From Pseudarthrobacter chlorophenolicus A6 (GTDB taxonomy: Bacteria > Actinomycetota > Actinomycetes > Actinomycetales > Micrococcaceae), in NCBI RefSeq assembly GCF_000022025.1, contig NC_011886.1:3079209-3143208 (forward strand): 64,000 bases of DNA, written 5' to 3'. Below the pieces are notes generated by a model. It saw only the letters and a list, made by a program, of their open reading frames with translations. It ran no database searches and was not told the origin of the DNA. Positions 33,618 through 42,679 of the stretch are shown here, piece by piece. Position 1 is the first letter of the stretch. Every line of letters begins with the position of its first letter. The position numbers and the translations under genes are program-made.

Positions 33618-35060
33618 TCAGCCGCGGGAAATGCGGATCATGTCCTCGCGCGGGACCACCTTGATGCGCTCACGGACCACGTGGTCCATGCCTTCCGGTC
33701 CGGTCCACGCGGCTCCGAGGCCCGCCTCGTGGGCATCGAGCCTGTTCCAGCCCTCCCACGTGGTGTACTCGATGCCGCGTTCCTCCAGCAGGTCGATGAT
33801 GGCCTGCGGATCAGGGTTGCTGGCCGCCGGCAGGGTGAGGCGGTCCTCCAGCAGGAAGCCGATGGTTTCCAGGGCGTCGCCCTTGGTGTGACCGATGAGT
33901 CCCACGGGGCCGCGCTTGATCCAGCCGGTGGCGTAGATGCCCGGAACGGGGTTGCCTTCGGCGTCCAGCACCCGGCCGCCCTCGTTGGGGATGACGCCGC
34001 GTTTGGCGTCGTATTCGAGTTCATCCAGCGCCGAGCCGTGGTAGCCGATGGCACGATAGACGGCCTGGACGGGGTATTCCACGTACTCCCCCGTGCCCTT
34101 GGCGTTGCCGGTGCCATCGAGCTGCATGCGCTCGAACTTGATGCCCGCCACCTTGCCGCCGGCTGCGTCCCCGCCGTCCGGAAGTATTTCCACGGGGCTG
34201 TGCAGGAAATGCAGGTGCAGCCTGCGGGAGGAAGGATTCTCCGATTCCGCGTGCTCCTCCACCAGCCAGTTGGTGAGCGTGTTCACCATGGTCTTGATCT
34301 GGTTGTTGCTGCGGATGGCCTCATCCGAGGCTTCGTCGAATTCGAAGTCCTCGGGGTACAGGACGATGTCCACATCATTCATGTGGCTGAGTTCGCGCAG
34401 TTCCAGCGGGGTGAACTTCACCTGCGCCGGGCCGCGGCGGCCGAAGACGTGCACGTCCGTGACCGGGGAGGATTTCAGTCCCTGGTAGACGTTGTCCGGA
34501 ATTTCGGTGGTGAGGAGCTCCTCCGGGTGCTTAACCAGCATGCGGGCCACATCGAGGGCCACGTTGCCGTTGCCAATAACGGCGATTTCCTTGGCCTCCA
34601 ACGGCCAGTCACGGGGAACGTCCGGGTGGCCGTCGTACCAGGAAACAAAGTCCGCGCCGCCGAAGGATCCCTGCAGGGTGATGCCCGGGATGTCCAGGTC
34701 CGCGTCCTTGATGGCGCCCGTGGAAAAGATGACGGCGTCATAGAACGCCCGGAAGTCATGCAGGGTGAGGTCGCGGCCGTAGGTCACGTTGCCCAGGAAG
34801 CGGATGTCGCCGCGGTCCAGGACCTTGTGCAGGGCGTTGACGATGCCCTTGATCCGGGGATGGTCAGGAGCCACGCCGTACCTGATCAGGCCGTAGGGCG
34901 CGGGGTAGGCCTCAAAGAGGTCGATGCTGACCTCGAAATCGCCGTCCTTCACGCCGCTGGATTTGGTGAGGATGTCCGCAGCATAGACGCCTGCCGGTCC
35001 TGCGCCCACGATGGCGACGCGGAGGGGACGGGTGGAGCTGGTAGCGCTGGGAGTGGACAC
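33618..35060 (-). CDS. fprA: Ferredoxin-NADP reductase, FprA type (copy 1)
   Basis: A 480-residue FAD enzyme of the adrenodoxin-reductase-like FprA family. It transfers electrons between NADPH and ferredoxin. The FAD motif VAIVGAGPAGVYAAD begins near residue 15; PAPYGLIRYGVAPDHPRIKG, the NADPH-binding GNGNVALDVARML and the ATGWIKRGPVGLIGHTKGDA segment are family hallmarks. GTG 35060 (VSTPSATSS) with AGAAGGG upstream is preferred to an upstream ATG, matching the N-terminus of the second copy at 58951-60417. It stands alone between the GAF regulator and topoisomerase genes, so its ferredoxin partner is not local. Confidence 0.92.
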   Translation of the reverse strand: MSTPSATSSTRPLRVAIVGAGPAGVYAADILTKSSGVKDGDFEVSIDLFEAYPAPYGLIRYGVAPDHPRIKGIVNALHKVLDRGDIRFLGNVTYGRDLTLHDFRAFYDAVIFSTGAIKDADLDIPGITLQGSFGGADFVSWYDGHPDVPRDWPLEAKEIAVIGNGNVALDVARMLVKHPEELLTTEIPDNVYQGLKSSPVTDVHVFGRRGPAQVKFTPLELRELSHMNDVDIVLYPEDFEFDEASDEAIRSNNQIKTMVNTLTNWLVEEHAESENPSSRRLHLHFLHSPVEILPDGGDAAGGKVAGIKFERMQLDGTGNAKGTGEYVEYPVQAVYRAIGYHGSALDELEYDAKRGVIPNEGGRVLDAEGNPVPGIYATGWIKRGPVGLIGHTKGDALETIGFLLEDRLTLPAASNPDPQAIIDLLEERGIEYTTWEGWNRLDAHEAGLGAAWTGPEGMDHVVRERIKVVPREDMIRISRG

Positions 35061-35141
35061 CGGGAGCCCTTCTGGCCTGATCACATGCATGATTCGCGGG
35101 GAGCGCCGGATAGGTGGCGCAACAGCTTCCTATTCTAGGCC

Positions 35142-36140
35142 TCAGCCGCTTTTCGCCAGCGGTACAACGTCACCTTCGCGGTAGAGCAGCGCACGGATCT
35201 CGGACTCGGCGGACTCGATCCGGTGGGGGTCGATGGTTTCGCCGTCGTTGAAGTGGTCCACGACGCGCGGGTCCACATAGCTCTTGCGGGCAATCGACGG
35301 CGTGTTCCCCAGCACCTCGGCCGCGTCCATCATGGCCCTGCTCACAGCCCGCTTCCGTTTGGCCACCGTGGGTTGCGTTCCGGTCCGGGCAAGGCTGGCG
35401 GCCGCTGCCAAGGTGCCGCGCAGGGTGCGGAAGTCCTTCGCCGTGAAGTCGGAGCCGGTGCGTTCCTTGACGTAGGCGTTGATGTCCGCGCTGGTGACCG
35501 GCCGCCAGCTCCTGCCGTCCTTGTAGGCCAGCAGCCGGGCGTTGCCACCGCGCCGCTTGAGCAGCCGCACCAAGGCGGCAAGGTCGGCGTCGCGGATTTC
35601 CGATTCCCAGTCCTTTCCGCTCTTGGCCGGGAAGCTGAGCAGGATCCGGTCCTTCCGCACCTGGACGTGGGCGCACAGCAGGGTGGCCAGCCCGCGGCTG
35701 CCGTTCTCGTTGGTGTACCGTTCGGACCCCACGCGCAGGGACCCGCTGTCCAGCATCCGGAAGGCTCCGGCCAGCACGCGTTCACGGGTGAACCCGTCGC
35801 TGCGCAGGTCCATGGTGACCCGCCGCCGCGCGGCAGGCAGGGACTCGGCAAGCTGCAGGGACCGGTCGAACTTGAGCCTGTCCTTCCGTTCCCGCCATTG
35901 GGGGTGGTAAATGTACTGCCGGCGGCCCACGGCGTCCACGCCCGTGGCCTGGATGTGCCCGTTTTCGAACGGGGCTATCCACACGTCGGTCCACGCCGGC
36001 GGGATGCCGATGCTTTCCAGCCGCTCCCGCACAGGCCCGGGCGGCAACGTTGATCCGTCCAGGTCCCGGTAGCTGAAGCCTTTTCCGGCGGCAATCCGGC
36101 GGTAGCCCCGGCCGGAGGCGTTGCTGCGCCGGAGCCTCAT
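35142..36140 (-). CDS. Type IB DNA topoisomerase
   Basis: A 332-residue poxvirus-like topoisomerase IB, which relaxes supercoils through a 3'-phosphotyrosine. Catalytic Tyr288 is in ARKSYVDPRVVDHF, the catalytic Arg region is RSDGFTRERVLAGAFRMLD with later FTAKDFRTLRGT, and the N-terminal domain has PPAWTDVWIAPFENGHIQATG. ATG 36140 is chosen because the upstream in-frame extension (nine codons) lacks family character. The gene is divergent from rarD. These enzymes are common but not universal in soil actinobacteria and act as accessory topoisomerases. Confidence 0.9.
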   Translation of the reverse strand: MRLRRSNASGRGYRRIAAGKGFSYRDLDGSTLPPGPVRERLESIGIPPAWTDVWIAPFENGHIQATGVDAVGRRQYIYHPQWRERKDRLKFDRSLQLAESLPAARRRVTMDLRSDGFTRERVLAGAFRMLDSGSLRVGSERYTNENGSRGLATLLCAHVQVRKDRILLSFPAKSGKDWESEIRDADLAALVRLLKRRGGNARLLAYKDGRSWRPVTSADINAYVKERTGSDFTAKDFRTLRGTLAAAASLARTGTQPTVAKRKRAVSRAMMDAAEVLGNTPSIARKSYVDPRVVDHFNDGETIDPHRIESAESEIRALLYREGDVVPLAKSG

Positions 36141-36253
36141 GGGGCCACGTCCGGCAGGTAGGCACAATCCATGAAAGCAAGCGTACTGACTAATTGCCGG
36201 ATTTCGGACCCGGCTGCTTGGAATACCGGGCCCGCTGCTGATGTTATGGTTCC

Positions 36254-37288
36254 GTGCCGAACCCCGATCCTTCCTCTTCCCCCGCTTCTCCTCCCCCTGC
36301 TTCCGCCCACGCCCCGGCCCGTCCGGGCGCGGCGACCGCCAGGGCGGCGGATGCCGCGGTCAATGACAAGGACACGACGGCGGGGATCCTCTTTGGCATC
36401 GGCGCGTACGGGCTCTGGGGGCTGCTCCCGCTGTATTTCTTCGTGCTCAAGCCCGCCGGCGCCGTCGAAATCGTGGCCAACCGCGTGGTGTGGTCGCTGC
36501 TGTTCTGCGCCCTTCTGGTCACCGTGACGAGGGCGTGGCCGGCCCTGACGGCCGCGCTCCGCAACCGGGCCGTCTTTGGTTCCCTGGCGCTGGCGGCCTT
36601 CCTGATCGCCGTCAACTGGCTCACGTACACGTACGGTGTGACCACCAACCAGGCGGTGGAAACCTCGCTGGGCTACTTCATCAACCCGCTGGTCTCCGTG
36701 CTGCTCGGCGTGTTCGTCCTCAAGGAGAAGCTGCGCCCGCTACAGTGGGCCGCCGTCGCCATCGGTTTCATTGCCGTGGGCGTGCTCACCTACTCCTACG
36801 GCAAGCTTCCCTGGATTGCCCTGACGCTGGCGTTCAGCTTTGGCCTGTACGGCTTCGTGAAGAAGCGCGTGGGACCCCGGGTGGACGCCGTCACCAGCCT
36901 CAGCGTGGAAACCCTGGTGCTGGCACCGTTCGCGGCTGCCGCCATGGCGGCCCTCGGCGTCTCGGGGGCCGCCACCCTGACCACCCAGGGCGCCGGCCAC
37001 TTCTGGCTGCTCCTCGCCTCCGGCGTGATTACCGCGGTTCCCCTGGTGTTCTTCGGCGCCTCCGCGCGCCGGCTGCCGATGACCACTATCGGCCTGCTGC
37101 AGTATTTCGCCCCGGTCCTGCAGTTCATCGTGGCCCTCGTGGTGTTCCGCGAAGCCATGACCATGGAGCGCTGGATCGGCTTTGGCGTGGTCTGGGTGGC
37201 GCTGCTGCTGCTCACGGTGGACATGCTCCGGACCGCGCGCAGGAACGCCCTGGCCAGGCGGCGGGCTCCGGTGCAGGCCGCCGGCTGA
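36254..37288 (+). CDS. rarD: RarD/EamA-family permease
   Basis: A 344-residue transporter of the drug/metabolite superfamily. About 40 Pro/Ala-rich residues precede ten membrane helices. The RarD traits are GILFGIGAYGLWGLLPLYFF, the NRVVWSLLFCALLV segment, then FLIAVNWLTYTYGVTTNQAVE and SLGYFINPLVSVLLGV. The start is GTG 36254; a start closer to the helices is possible because the low-complexity N-terminus is unusual. RarD proteins are linked to chloramphenicol or amino acid export, but the substrate is uncertain. Confidence 0.88.
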   Translation: MPNPDPSSSPASPPPASAHAPARPGAATARAADAAVNDKDTTAGILFGIGAYGLWGLLPLYFFVLKPAGAVEIVANRVVWSLLFCALLVTVTRAWPALTAALRNRAVFGSLALAAFLIAVNWLTYTYGVTTNQAVETSLGYFINPLVSVLLGVFVLKEKLRPLQWAAVAIGFIAVGVLTYSYGKLPWIALTLAFSFGLYGFVKKRVGPRVDAVTSLSVETLVLAPFAAAAMAALGVSGAATLTTQGAGHFWLLLASGVITAVPLVFFGASARRLPMTTIGLLQYFAPVLQFIVALVVFREAMTMERWIGFGVVWVALLLLTVDMLRTARRNALARRRAPVQAAG

Positions 37289-37298
37289 ACGCTCCGGG

Positions 37299-38984
37299 TC
37301 AGCCGCCCAGAACCTTCCTTATCGCGTCGTACGGCGGGGTGGGCTTCCCGTTTTCGAACAGGTAGTCGTGGCCCTGCTGCAGGCTGCCGTCGTCGTCGAT
37401 CAGCCAGTCGTAGCGGTTATCCACGCCCCAGGTGGTGTAGGAGACGCAGGCGCTGGAGCGCAGGCAGATGTCCAGGACGGTGGCGTACTGCTCGGCCTGG
37501 ACGTCTGTGCCGTCGTCGTCCGCCACGTCGTTTTCCGAGATGCGGACGTGCAGCCCGGCGTCCTGGAAGTTCCGCAGTGTACTGGTGAGGTCGCCGGCCG
37601 GGATCGCGTCGGTTTCGAGGTCGTAGACATGGGCCTGGAGGCCCACGCCGTAGATGTGCCCGCCCACCGCATTCGTGTCCAGGGCGAGCTTGAGCAGGGC
37701 GTCCTGGCGGCGCCCCGGAACGTCCGCCCCGTTCTCGTTGATGAACTGCTTCACCTGCGGATCGGCCGCGTAGACGGCCTGCGAAACGGCGGCCGGGTAG
37801 GCCGGTCCGAAGACGCGGTACCAGATGTTCTGCTGCAGGCCTGTGCCCTGGTCGGTGTCGAAGGGCTCGTTGACAACGTCCAGGGAATCGAGCCGGCCCC
37901 GGAAGTGCGTCACGACGGCGGTGACGTAGTCGCGCAAGGCCCGCGCGCTGGCGCTGCGCTCCGCTTCGGTGCCCGCGGGAAGTTCCTGCATCCAACGGGG
38001 CATTGCTTCCGTGAAGGCGATGGTGTGGCCGTGCACGGCCATGCCCTTGCTTTCGGCGACCGCAAGGATCGCGTCCGCCTCTTCGAAGGTGTAGGCGCCC
38101 TGCTGCGGTGACAGGTTCTGCGCCTTCATGGCGTTCTCCGGGGTGATGGCACCGAAATTTCCTACGAGCACCCGCCCGTAGTCGGCGTCCGAGGCCAGCG
38201 GGCCAAGTGCCACAGCGGCACCGATCCTGAAGTCCGGCCGGATCCGCGCCGCCAGGGCCTGCAGGCCATCGGGCAGCTGGCTTGCCTGCTCGACGGCGGG
38301 GCCGGCAGTACTGAGTGAGGCACCGCCCGGAGCTGTGGCGGTGAGGGAACTGACCTGGAACGAGCCGGCGTCGCTCGCGAGTCCCAGCCACAACTGCCCG
38401 GAGCCGAAGATGCCGCGAAGGGGCTGTGACAGCACAATTTTTCCTCCGCTGGCCACCTTCAGGGTGTCCCCTGACCGGTGCACCGTCAGTTCGGCCCCGG
38501 GGTCCTGGAGCCGGACGCGCTCATCATGTGCCGGCTGGGGATTGGTCACGGACTTTTGCCGTGATCCGTCAAAGACCGCAATATCCAGGTCATCGCCGCG
38601 CAGAGTGAGCCGCAGTCCCGCGGGTTCAATCCGGAACTCGTCGGCAATCACCGGCGGGCTGTCATAGACCGTCAGGGAGGCATCGGCTGTCACGTCGGTG
38701 AACGATGCGCTGAGGGTGAAGTCTCCCGTGGCCACGAGGTGGGTTCCGGCCAGGTTGACCGGCGGGTTCGGCTGGCCTCCCCCGCCGTCCTGTTCCACGA
38801 TGCTCCGTGACGTTGCCGCCACCCGCAACCCGCCGCCGTCGGGCGTCACCCCGGGCGTATGCTGCCAGTCCTGCTGGATCAGGTTGACCACCATGTCAGG
38901 CTCCGGGTTGTCCGGCGTGCAGCCGGCAAGGGCGAGCAGGACGCCGGACGCCAGCACGATCACTGCGCGCGGGCGCCAGGCCAT
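37299..38984 (-). CDS. GH10-like glycoside hydrolase lipoprotein
   Basis: A 561-residue secreted lipoprotein. Residues 1-22 are a type II signal ending in the lipobox LALAGC. Residues about 30-230 are a beta-rich non-catalytic domain. The C-terminal ~330 residues are a GH10 barrel: NAMKAQNLSPQQGAYTFEEA, HGHTIAF, the acid/base Glu373 in VVNEPFD and the nucleophile Glu484 in ISENDVAD, 111 residues apart as expected. GGAGGAGG upstream selects ATG 38984 over one five codons earlier. GH10 enzymes are mostly xylanases, but this gene follows an exopolysaccharide-type operon, so the secreted polymer may be its substrate. In the nucleophile motif ISENDV, the residue after the Glu is Asn instead of the usual Leu of TELDV. 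Confidence 0.82.
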   Translation of the reverse strand: MAWRPRAVIVLASGVLLALAGCTPDNPEPDMVVNLIQQDWQHTPGVTPDGGGLRVAATSRSIVEQDGGGGQPNPPVNLAGTHLVATGDFTLSASFTDVTADASLTVYDSPPVIADEFRIEPAGLRLTLRGDDLDIAVFDGSRQKSVTNPQPAHDERVRLQDPGAELTVHRSGDTLKVASGGKIVLSQPLRGIFGSGQLWLGLASDAGSFQVSSLTATAPGGASLSTAGPAVEQASQLPDGLQALAARIRPDFRIGAAVALGPLASDADYGRVLVGNFGAITPENAMKAQNLSPQQGAYTFEEADAILAVAESKGMAVHGHTIAFTEAMPRWMQELPAGTEAERSASARALRDYVTAVVTHFRGRLDSLDVVNEPFDTDQGTGLQQNIWYRVFGPAYPAAVSQAVYAADPQVKQFINENGADVPGRRQDALLKLALDTNAVGGHIYGVGLQAHVYDLETDAIPAGDLTSTLRNFQDAGLHVRISENDVADDDGTDVQAEQYATVLDICLRSSACVSYTTWGVDNRYDWLIDDDGSLQQGHDYLFENGKPTPPYDAIRKVLGG

Positions 38985-39026
38985 CCTGCCTCCTCCCATC
39001 TGGTGCCCTCAATCCTGGACCGGCCG

Positions 39027-40820
39027 TCAGGGCTTGGTCCAGCGGACGTCGTCGAAATACGCCTGCAATCCGGAGTTGGCCTGGACAATGACCTGCAGGC
39101 TTGCCTTGGCCACCGCAGTGGTGCTTGGCGAGTAGGTCAGGTCAACGTTGGTCACTCCGGCAGCCGCCACGCCGAGCTTGTACTGCCCGGAGATCCATTG
39201 GCCTGCGGCGTTGTACTCGTCGATGTAGAAGCCCACTTCACCGCTGGTGCGGGCTGCGACATTCAGGTACCCGGCAATGTTGTAGGCCCCGGGGGTCACC
39301 GCCACCTGGGGTGAGAACAGGTGCTTGTTCGACGTTGTGGCCGTCAGCCTGACGGAGTTGACCGGGTTTGCGGGGCTTCCGTGGTTGGCTGCGTCAGCCA
39401 CGATGGTGGGCGCGGAGTCAGTGGTCCAGCCCGAGCCGATGCCGGCGTCGAAGGTGCCGTTGGCCACCAGGTTGGTGGTCGTTGGCGGTGGCGGGGTGGT
39501 CCCTGCAGTCAGTGCCAGCAGCTGCACGTTGTCCAGGTAGGCAGTGATTCCGCTGCCGGTCACCCACACCTGGAGGCTGGCCTTGGCCACATTGGTGGAG
39601 CTGGGCGTGTAGGTGAAGTTCATGGCTTCCACCCAACGTGTGTTCTCCCGTTTGCGGAACTGTCCCGAAATCCACTGTCCGGCCGCGTTGTACTCGTCCA
39701 CGTAGAAGCCCACTTCGCCACTGGTGATGGAGGCGACGTTCAGGTAGGACTTGAAGAGGTAGTTCGTGGTCGGTGACACCGCGACGGCCGGCGAGAACAG
39801 ATGCCCCGTGGCCGTCCCGGAAACCATCTTGATGGACCGGGCAGCGTCCGGGAAGCTGCCGTTGGTAGCGGCGTCGGCCGTGATCGCGGCAGGTGCATCG
39901 GTTCGCCATCCGTCGGCGATCCCGGTGTTGAACGACGGGTTGGGCATCAGGTTCGGCGAACCGGTCACGAGGCCCTTGCTGACGTTGACGTTGCGGATTT
40001 GCCCGGCCGCCACCTTGGTCTTCACATAGGCGGCGAGCTGGTCCAGTTCCGCGGTGCCGTACTGGTAGTCATCGGGGACCTGGCTGGGGTTGGGCCGGAT
40101 GTCATGGAATGTGAAAACCACCCACTGCTTGTTGGCGATGGCCGCATCCACCTGGGCCTTCAGCGCCGCCACCGGCGTGGTGACCTCCTGCACCGGGACG
40201 TTGCGGAGCAGGTAGTCGCCCAAGGGCCAGATGTTGTTGCCCGTGTCAGCGAAGCCGCGCATGGAGCTGTAGTACTTGGCCACCCGCGCAACCGCCGACA
40301 TGTCGTAGTCGCCGTAGGGCGGCGCGAAGGCCGTGGCGTTGATGCCCTGGGCGGCGAGCGCCGACTTGCTGTTCGCCAGCTGGGCCTCCACCTGGGCTGC
40401 GGTCAGCTTGTTCGCCTGGCAGTCATCGCCAACGCTGACGAGGCACTGGTGGTTGACGGTGTGCGATCCGATTTCCCAGCCGTAGGTGTTCTGCAGCTGC
40501 AGGATCTGGCTCCAGGTCATGTACGGCACATCGGTGTTGGCACGGCAGGTGTTTGGTACCGTCGTCATGCCGACACAGCCGGTGATCACGTAGTTCGTGC
40601 CCGTCAGCCCGTACTTCTGGAGGGTGGGCGCCGCCTGTGTCAGAGCGCTTTGGGCACCGTCATCGAAGGTGAAGGACACGAGGGGCCCTGGTGCGGGGTT
40701 GTCCACGGCCGCGTTGGCCGCCCCCGGCGTCAGCAGCGCGGCGGCCATGGCCACCACCGCCACCACGGTGCTCATGAGCTTGACGCGCCACGGCGCCAGG
40801 CTGGATCTGGTTCCGGTCAT
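39027..40820 (-). CDS. Secreted polysaccharide deacetylase with duplicated C-terminal modules
   Basis: A 597-residue exported protein. A signal peptide (about 1-37, cut after GAANA) is followed by a NodB-type CE4 deacetylase domain (about 45-285). The metal site is Asp53-Asp54 (SFTFDDG) with His120 and His124 (GSHTVNH), and FAPPYGDYD and WVVFTFHDIRP complete the motif set. Two homologous beta-sandwich modules (about 290-440 and 450-597) follow, each starting NL-x-x-N-x-x-F and both containing TSGEVGFY(V/I)DEYNAAGQW. They look like carbohydrate-binding modules. The gene is in the minus-strand operon with the synthase and a second deacetylase, so it may deacetylate the secreted glycan. A long in-frame upstream extension is rejected. 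Confidence 0.88.
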   Translation of the reverse strand: MTGTRSSLAPWRVKLMSTVVAVVAMAAALLTPGAANAAVDNPAPGPLVSFTFDDGAQSALTQAAPTLQKYGLTGTNYVITGCVGMTTVPNTCRANTDVPYMTWSQILQLQNTYGWEIGSHTVNHQCLVSVGDDCQANKLTAAQVEAQLANSKSALAAQGINATAFAPPYGDYDMSAVARVAKYYSSMRGFADTGNNIWPLGDYLLRNVPVQEVTTPVAALKAQVDAAIANKQWVVFTFHDIRPNPSQVPDDYQYGTAELDQLAAYVKTKVAAGQIRNVNVSKGLVTGSPNLMPNPSFNTGIADGWRTDAPAAITADAATNGSFPDAARSIKMVSGTATGHLFSPAVAVSPTTNYLFKSYLNVASITSGEVGFYVDEYNAAGQWISGQFRKRENTRWVEAMNFTYTPSSTNVAKASLQVWVTGSGITAYLDNVQLLALTAGTTPPPPTTTNLVANGTFDAGIGSGWTTDSAPTIVADAANHGSPANPVNSVRLTATTSNKHLFSPQVAVTPGAYNIAGYLNVAARTSGEVGFYIDEYNAAGQWISGQYKLGVAAAGVTNVDLTYSPSTTAVAKASLQVIVQANSGLQAYFDDVRWTKP

Positions 40821-40876
40821 GTGCTGTTCCGTTCTTTTTGGGGCCGGCGGCGCCGGGTTACACCGCCGAAGTATGG

Positions 40877-42679
40877 TCAGGGTCCCTGTAGTTTTTCGAA
40901 GGCCTGCATCACCGGCTGGACCTCGATGTTGCTGTCGTCGACGAGCTGCAGCTGGGCGGCAAGGACGTCGCTGGTGATGGTGCTCCGGTCCGCGGCGATG
41001 GTGTGTTCCTGGGTGCCGGTGGACTGCGGGGTTGCTATCTGGTGGTAGACGAGGATGAGCCATCCGTTCATCCGGGCTGTCTCGGCGAGCGCTTCAGACA
41101 ACGTTGCCATGGTGGTCTGGTCAGTCACGTAGAAGACCTTCAGGTCGTGTTGGTCCAGGCTTTGCCTGGTGTTGATGCCGTCGTCCGTGCCGCGGACGAT
41201 GTCGAAGTATTGGTTGGCGTACCAGTCCACCTGAGGGTCGTGGCGGCCGTACGGCGGTGCCAGGTCCCTGGTTTCAAAGCCGGCCGCTGCCAGGGCCTCT
41301 TCGCTCTTGCGCACCTGTTCGTCCAGGCGGTCCGTCCCGATGGAGGTCAGGTCCACGTGCTCGTAGCTGTGCGCGGCGATCTCGTGTCCGGCCTGGTGCA
41401 GCTGCCGCACCTCGGCTGCGGTCATGAAGTTTGGCGTCTCGATGGAACTGGCGTTGATGTAATGGGTGGACCGGAAACCATGCCGGTCCAGCAGCGGAAG
41501 CGCACGGTCGTACACCGACTGCCAGCCGTCGTCGAACGTGATCGAAACCATGGGCTGGCTCCAGCGGAGGGGGCCGGATTTCGTCGTGTCACTGAGCGAG
41601 TAATTGCGGACGTTGGTGGTGCCGTCCCCGTGGGCTACCAGCGTGACCATTGCCGTGGTGGCTCCGGCGGGCGCCTGGAACGCCTCGCTGACGGTGGTCC
41701 AGTCTCCGGCCGGCAACACGGTCTCCAGGCTGTGGAACACGCGGCCCCCGTTGGCGAGCTCGAACTCCGCCACCACATCCACCTCCCGGTCTGACCGGTA
41801 GGTGGCACCGAACTCGAAGGACCTGTCACCGGTCACCGGGATGGGCTGGTACTGCCATTTGGCCTCGCCGGACCTGTAATTGGAGATGCGGGTCCAGAGG
41901 TAGCTGCCCCCTGCGTCCTGGCTTCGGCCGGACTCTGCCGTCAGTGCCCCGGAGGCGTAGGGGGACCAGGCATCAGGTCCTGCGGGCTGGATCCCCCTGA
42001 GGCCAGGGTTCGGGATCAGGTTCGGGCCGGGCGGCGGTGAGGCCGGGAGCAGGACATCACTGGCCGGCTCCAGGTAGGCTCCTTCGATTTTGAGCGCGCC
42101 GTCCGATGCCAGCCTGAAGACGTACTCGACGGCGGTTGTCGCCTCGCCGCTGTCGAAGGCATCGCTCACCGTGTAAGGGGTGTTCCCGGGCCGCTCCAGC
42201 GGGTTCCGGAGCTGCTCCAGCACCGTGCTGCCATCGGCACGATAGCGGCGGGCCAGCAGGGTGAAGTCGATGTCACTGGATGCGAAGGCCTTGAAGAGGT
42301 AGGTCTGGTGGGGCTTGACGTCCACGCGGGGGGTTGTCAGCGTGACATCACCCGAGCTGTAGCCGGCGATGTCCAACCGGAGCGCCTGGCTTTGCACCTC
42401 TCCGGCGGCCAGCTCCAGCGAGGTTTCGGCGGCCCCGCTGCGCCGGACTGTCCAGCCGCCCACCTGCCCGGCCGGGTCGGGCTGCCCTGACGCCGCGGGG
42501 GTGACGACGGCGGAGGGGTCGAACGCAGGGAGCAGGTTGGCACCCGGCCGGGCCTGGGCCAGGCTGGCGGTTCCCCGCGTGTACACCAGCCAGCCAGCGG
42601 TGATCAGTGCCACCACAGCCAGGATGACCACGAGCGGGTTCAACAGCACACGCAGGAACCGCCGGCGTTTACGTGGCAT
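40877..42679 (-). CDS. Membrane-anchored polysaccharide deacetylase
   Basis: A 600-residue type II membrane protein. After the basic MPRKRRRFLR, one helix at about 12-32 (LNPLVVILAVVALITAGWLVY) anchors it. A ~340-residue extracellular part carries repeated beta-sandwich-like segments (NLLPAFDPSAV and NLIPNPGLRGIQP mark module starts). The C-terminal CE4 domain begins near 375 with VSITFDDGWQ (Asp383 region), HEIAAHSYEHVDL for the His ligands and DLAPPYGRHDPQ. Its start overlaps the end of the GT2 gene by 11 bp. It is likely to modify the polymer as it leaves the synthase. Confidence 0.88.
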   Translation of the reverse strand: MPRKRRRFLRVLLNPLVVILAVVALITAGWLVYTRGTASLAQARPGANLLPAFDPSAVVTPAASGQPDPAGQVGGWTVRRSGAAETSLELAAGEVQSQALRLDIAGYSSGDVTLTTPRVDVKPHQTYLFKAFASSDIDFTLLARRYRADGSTVLEQLRNPLERPGNTPYTVSDAFDSGEATTAVEYVFRLASDGALKIEGAYLEPASDVLLPASPPPGPNLIPNPGLRGIQPAGPDAWSPYASGALTAESGRSQDAGGSYLWTRISNYRSGEAKWQYQPIPVTGDRSFEFGATYRSDREVDVVAEFELANGGRVFHSLETVLPAGDWTTVSEAFQAPAGATTAMVTLVAHGDGTTNVRNYSLSDTTKSGPLRWSQPMVSITFDDGWQSVYDRALPLLDRHGFRSTHYINASSIETPNFMTAAEVRQLHQAGHEIAAHSYEHVDLTSIGTDRLDEQVRKSEEALAAAGFETRDLAPPYGRHDPQVDWYANQYFDIVRGTDDGINTRQSLDQHDLKVFYVTDQTTMATLSEALAETARMNGWLILVYHQIATPQSTGTQEHTIAADRSTITSDVLAAQLQLVDDSNIEVQPVMQAFEKLQGP

